This document shows, piece after piece, positions 30,889-31,211 of a DNA stretch of 31,211 nucleotides (the stretch's first letter is position 1; every line of letters begins with the position of its first letter). The position numbers and the translations under genes are program-made. Below the pieces are notes generated by a model. The model was not told the DNA's origin and searched no databases. It was given only the letters and a program-made list of their open reading frames with translations. The stretch is from an uncultured Campylobacter sp. (GTDB lineage: Bacteria > Actinomycetota > Actinomycetes > Mycobacteriales > Mycobacteriaceae): positions 1-31,211 of the forward strand of contig CALTYW010000007.1 of NCBI GenBank assembly GCA_943913625.1, read 5' to 3'.

Positions 30889-31211
30889 ATGAAGATTGCG
30901 GTTTTGGGCGGCGACGGGTTCTGCGGGTGGCCAGCCTCGCTGCATCTTTCGGATCTCGGGCACGACGTCACCATCGTGGATAACCTGTCGCGCCGCCGGA
31001 TCGATGAGGAGCTGGGGGCGGAGTCGCTGACGCCGATCGCGAGCATCGACGAGCGCCTCGCAGCGTGGAAGGAGGTCTCCGGCAAGGAGATCGGCTTCGA
31101 AAACATCGACGTGGCGCAGGACTTCGAGGGTCTGCTGAACTTCATCAACACTTACAAGCCGGACACGGTGATCCACTTCGCCGAGCAGCGCGCCGCGCCG
31201 TACTCCATGAA
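30889..31211 (+). CDS. SQD1-like NAD-dependent epimerase (UDP-sulfoquinovose synthase family), 5' part
   Basis: The first 107 codons are visible; the gene runs off the window. The sequence is of the extended SDR type with the variant dinucleotide loop GGDGFCGW (normally GxxGxxG), VDNLSRR, SLTPIASIDERLAAW, GKEIGF and HFAEQRAAPYSM. Each piece is close to plant SQD1 (GGDGYCGW, VDNL.RR, SLTPIASI..R...W, HFGEQRSAPYSM). SQD1 makes UDP-sulfoquinovose, the head-group donor of sulfolipid. The catalytic Tyr/Lys region lies outside the window. GAAAGG at 30871-30876 is the likely Shine-Dalgarno, 12 nt upstream. Whether corynebacteria use such an enzyme for a sulfolipid or another acidic glycolipid is not known to me. 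Confidence 0.85.
   Translation, partial: MKIAVLGGDGFCGWPASLHLSDLGHDVTIVDNLSRRRIDEELGAESLTPIASIDERLAAWKEVSGKEIGFENIDVAQDFEGLLNFINTYKPDTVIHFAEQRAAPYSM

Overview
The window looks like chromosomal DNA of a Corynebacterium-type actinobacterium. It is GC-rich with strongly G/C-ending codons. It carries the prs / rplY / pth housekeeping neighbourhood, an aromatic aminotransferase of the mycobacterial/corynebacterial Pat type, biotin genes behind BioQ-like operators, and large Thr-rich wall proteins with PDG repeats. No rRNA, tRNA, IS element, phage gene or CRISPR array was seen. The species cannot be named from the sequence alone.

Layout. (1) 1-6773: the 3' end of prs, then an amino-acid permease, the aminotransferase pat, a convergent gabD-type aldehyde dehydrogenase, a metabolite:H+ symporter, and rplY with a strong terminator. 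The four metabolic genes sit between prs and rplY. (2) 6779-11893: two peptidyl-tRNA hydrolase paralogues flanking a FAH-family hydrolase and a nitronate monooxygenase, then an FMN reductase and release factor 3 (prfC). (3) 12012-16805: bioA-bioD on the minus strand, followed on the same strand by a patatin-like hydrolase and a DUF2200 protein. Divergent from bioA is a POT-family transporter. Each side of the bioA/POT intergenic region carries a copy of the same 13-bp palindrome. (4) 16795-20646: a short-chain dehydrogenase, a YihY/BrkB membrane protein, an unknown 132-aa protein and D-serine dehydratase. (5) 20669-23453: a DASS (SLC13-type) carboxylate transporter, a 61-codon small ORF and an enoyl-CoA hydratase followed by a possible gene remnant. 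(6) 23483-30628: a minus-strand cluster of three secreted, membrane-anchored surface proteins: two Thr-rich proteins with PDG repeats and a metzincin-type zinc protease. (7) 30889-end: the 5' part of an SQD1-like (UDP-sulfoquinovose synthase family) gene, divergent from the surface cluster.

How the genes work together. Permease plus Pat looks like an uptake and transamination pair for aromatic amino acids. bioA and bioD perform KAPA to DAPA to dethiobiotin, and the shared palindromes suggest the POT transporter is biotin-responsive too. The three surface proteins are spaced and oriented like one operon, and share a signal-peptide / C-terminal anchor plan without an LPXTG sorting motif.

The clearest regulatory theme is leaderless expression. 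At least a dozen genes have a TAnnnT-like -10 element ending 6-8 nt before the start codon, with no Shine-Dalgarno sequence, and this decided several start choices. Genes with a real Shine-Dalgarno (rplY, bioA, the DASS gene, enoyl-CoA hydratase, the surface genes) are mostly those with leaders or those inside operons. All functional calls are from reading motifs and remembered family sequences; no database search was run.
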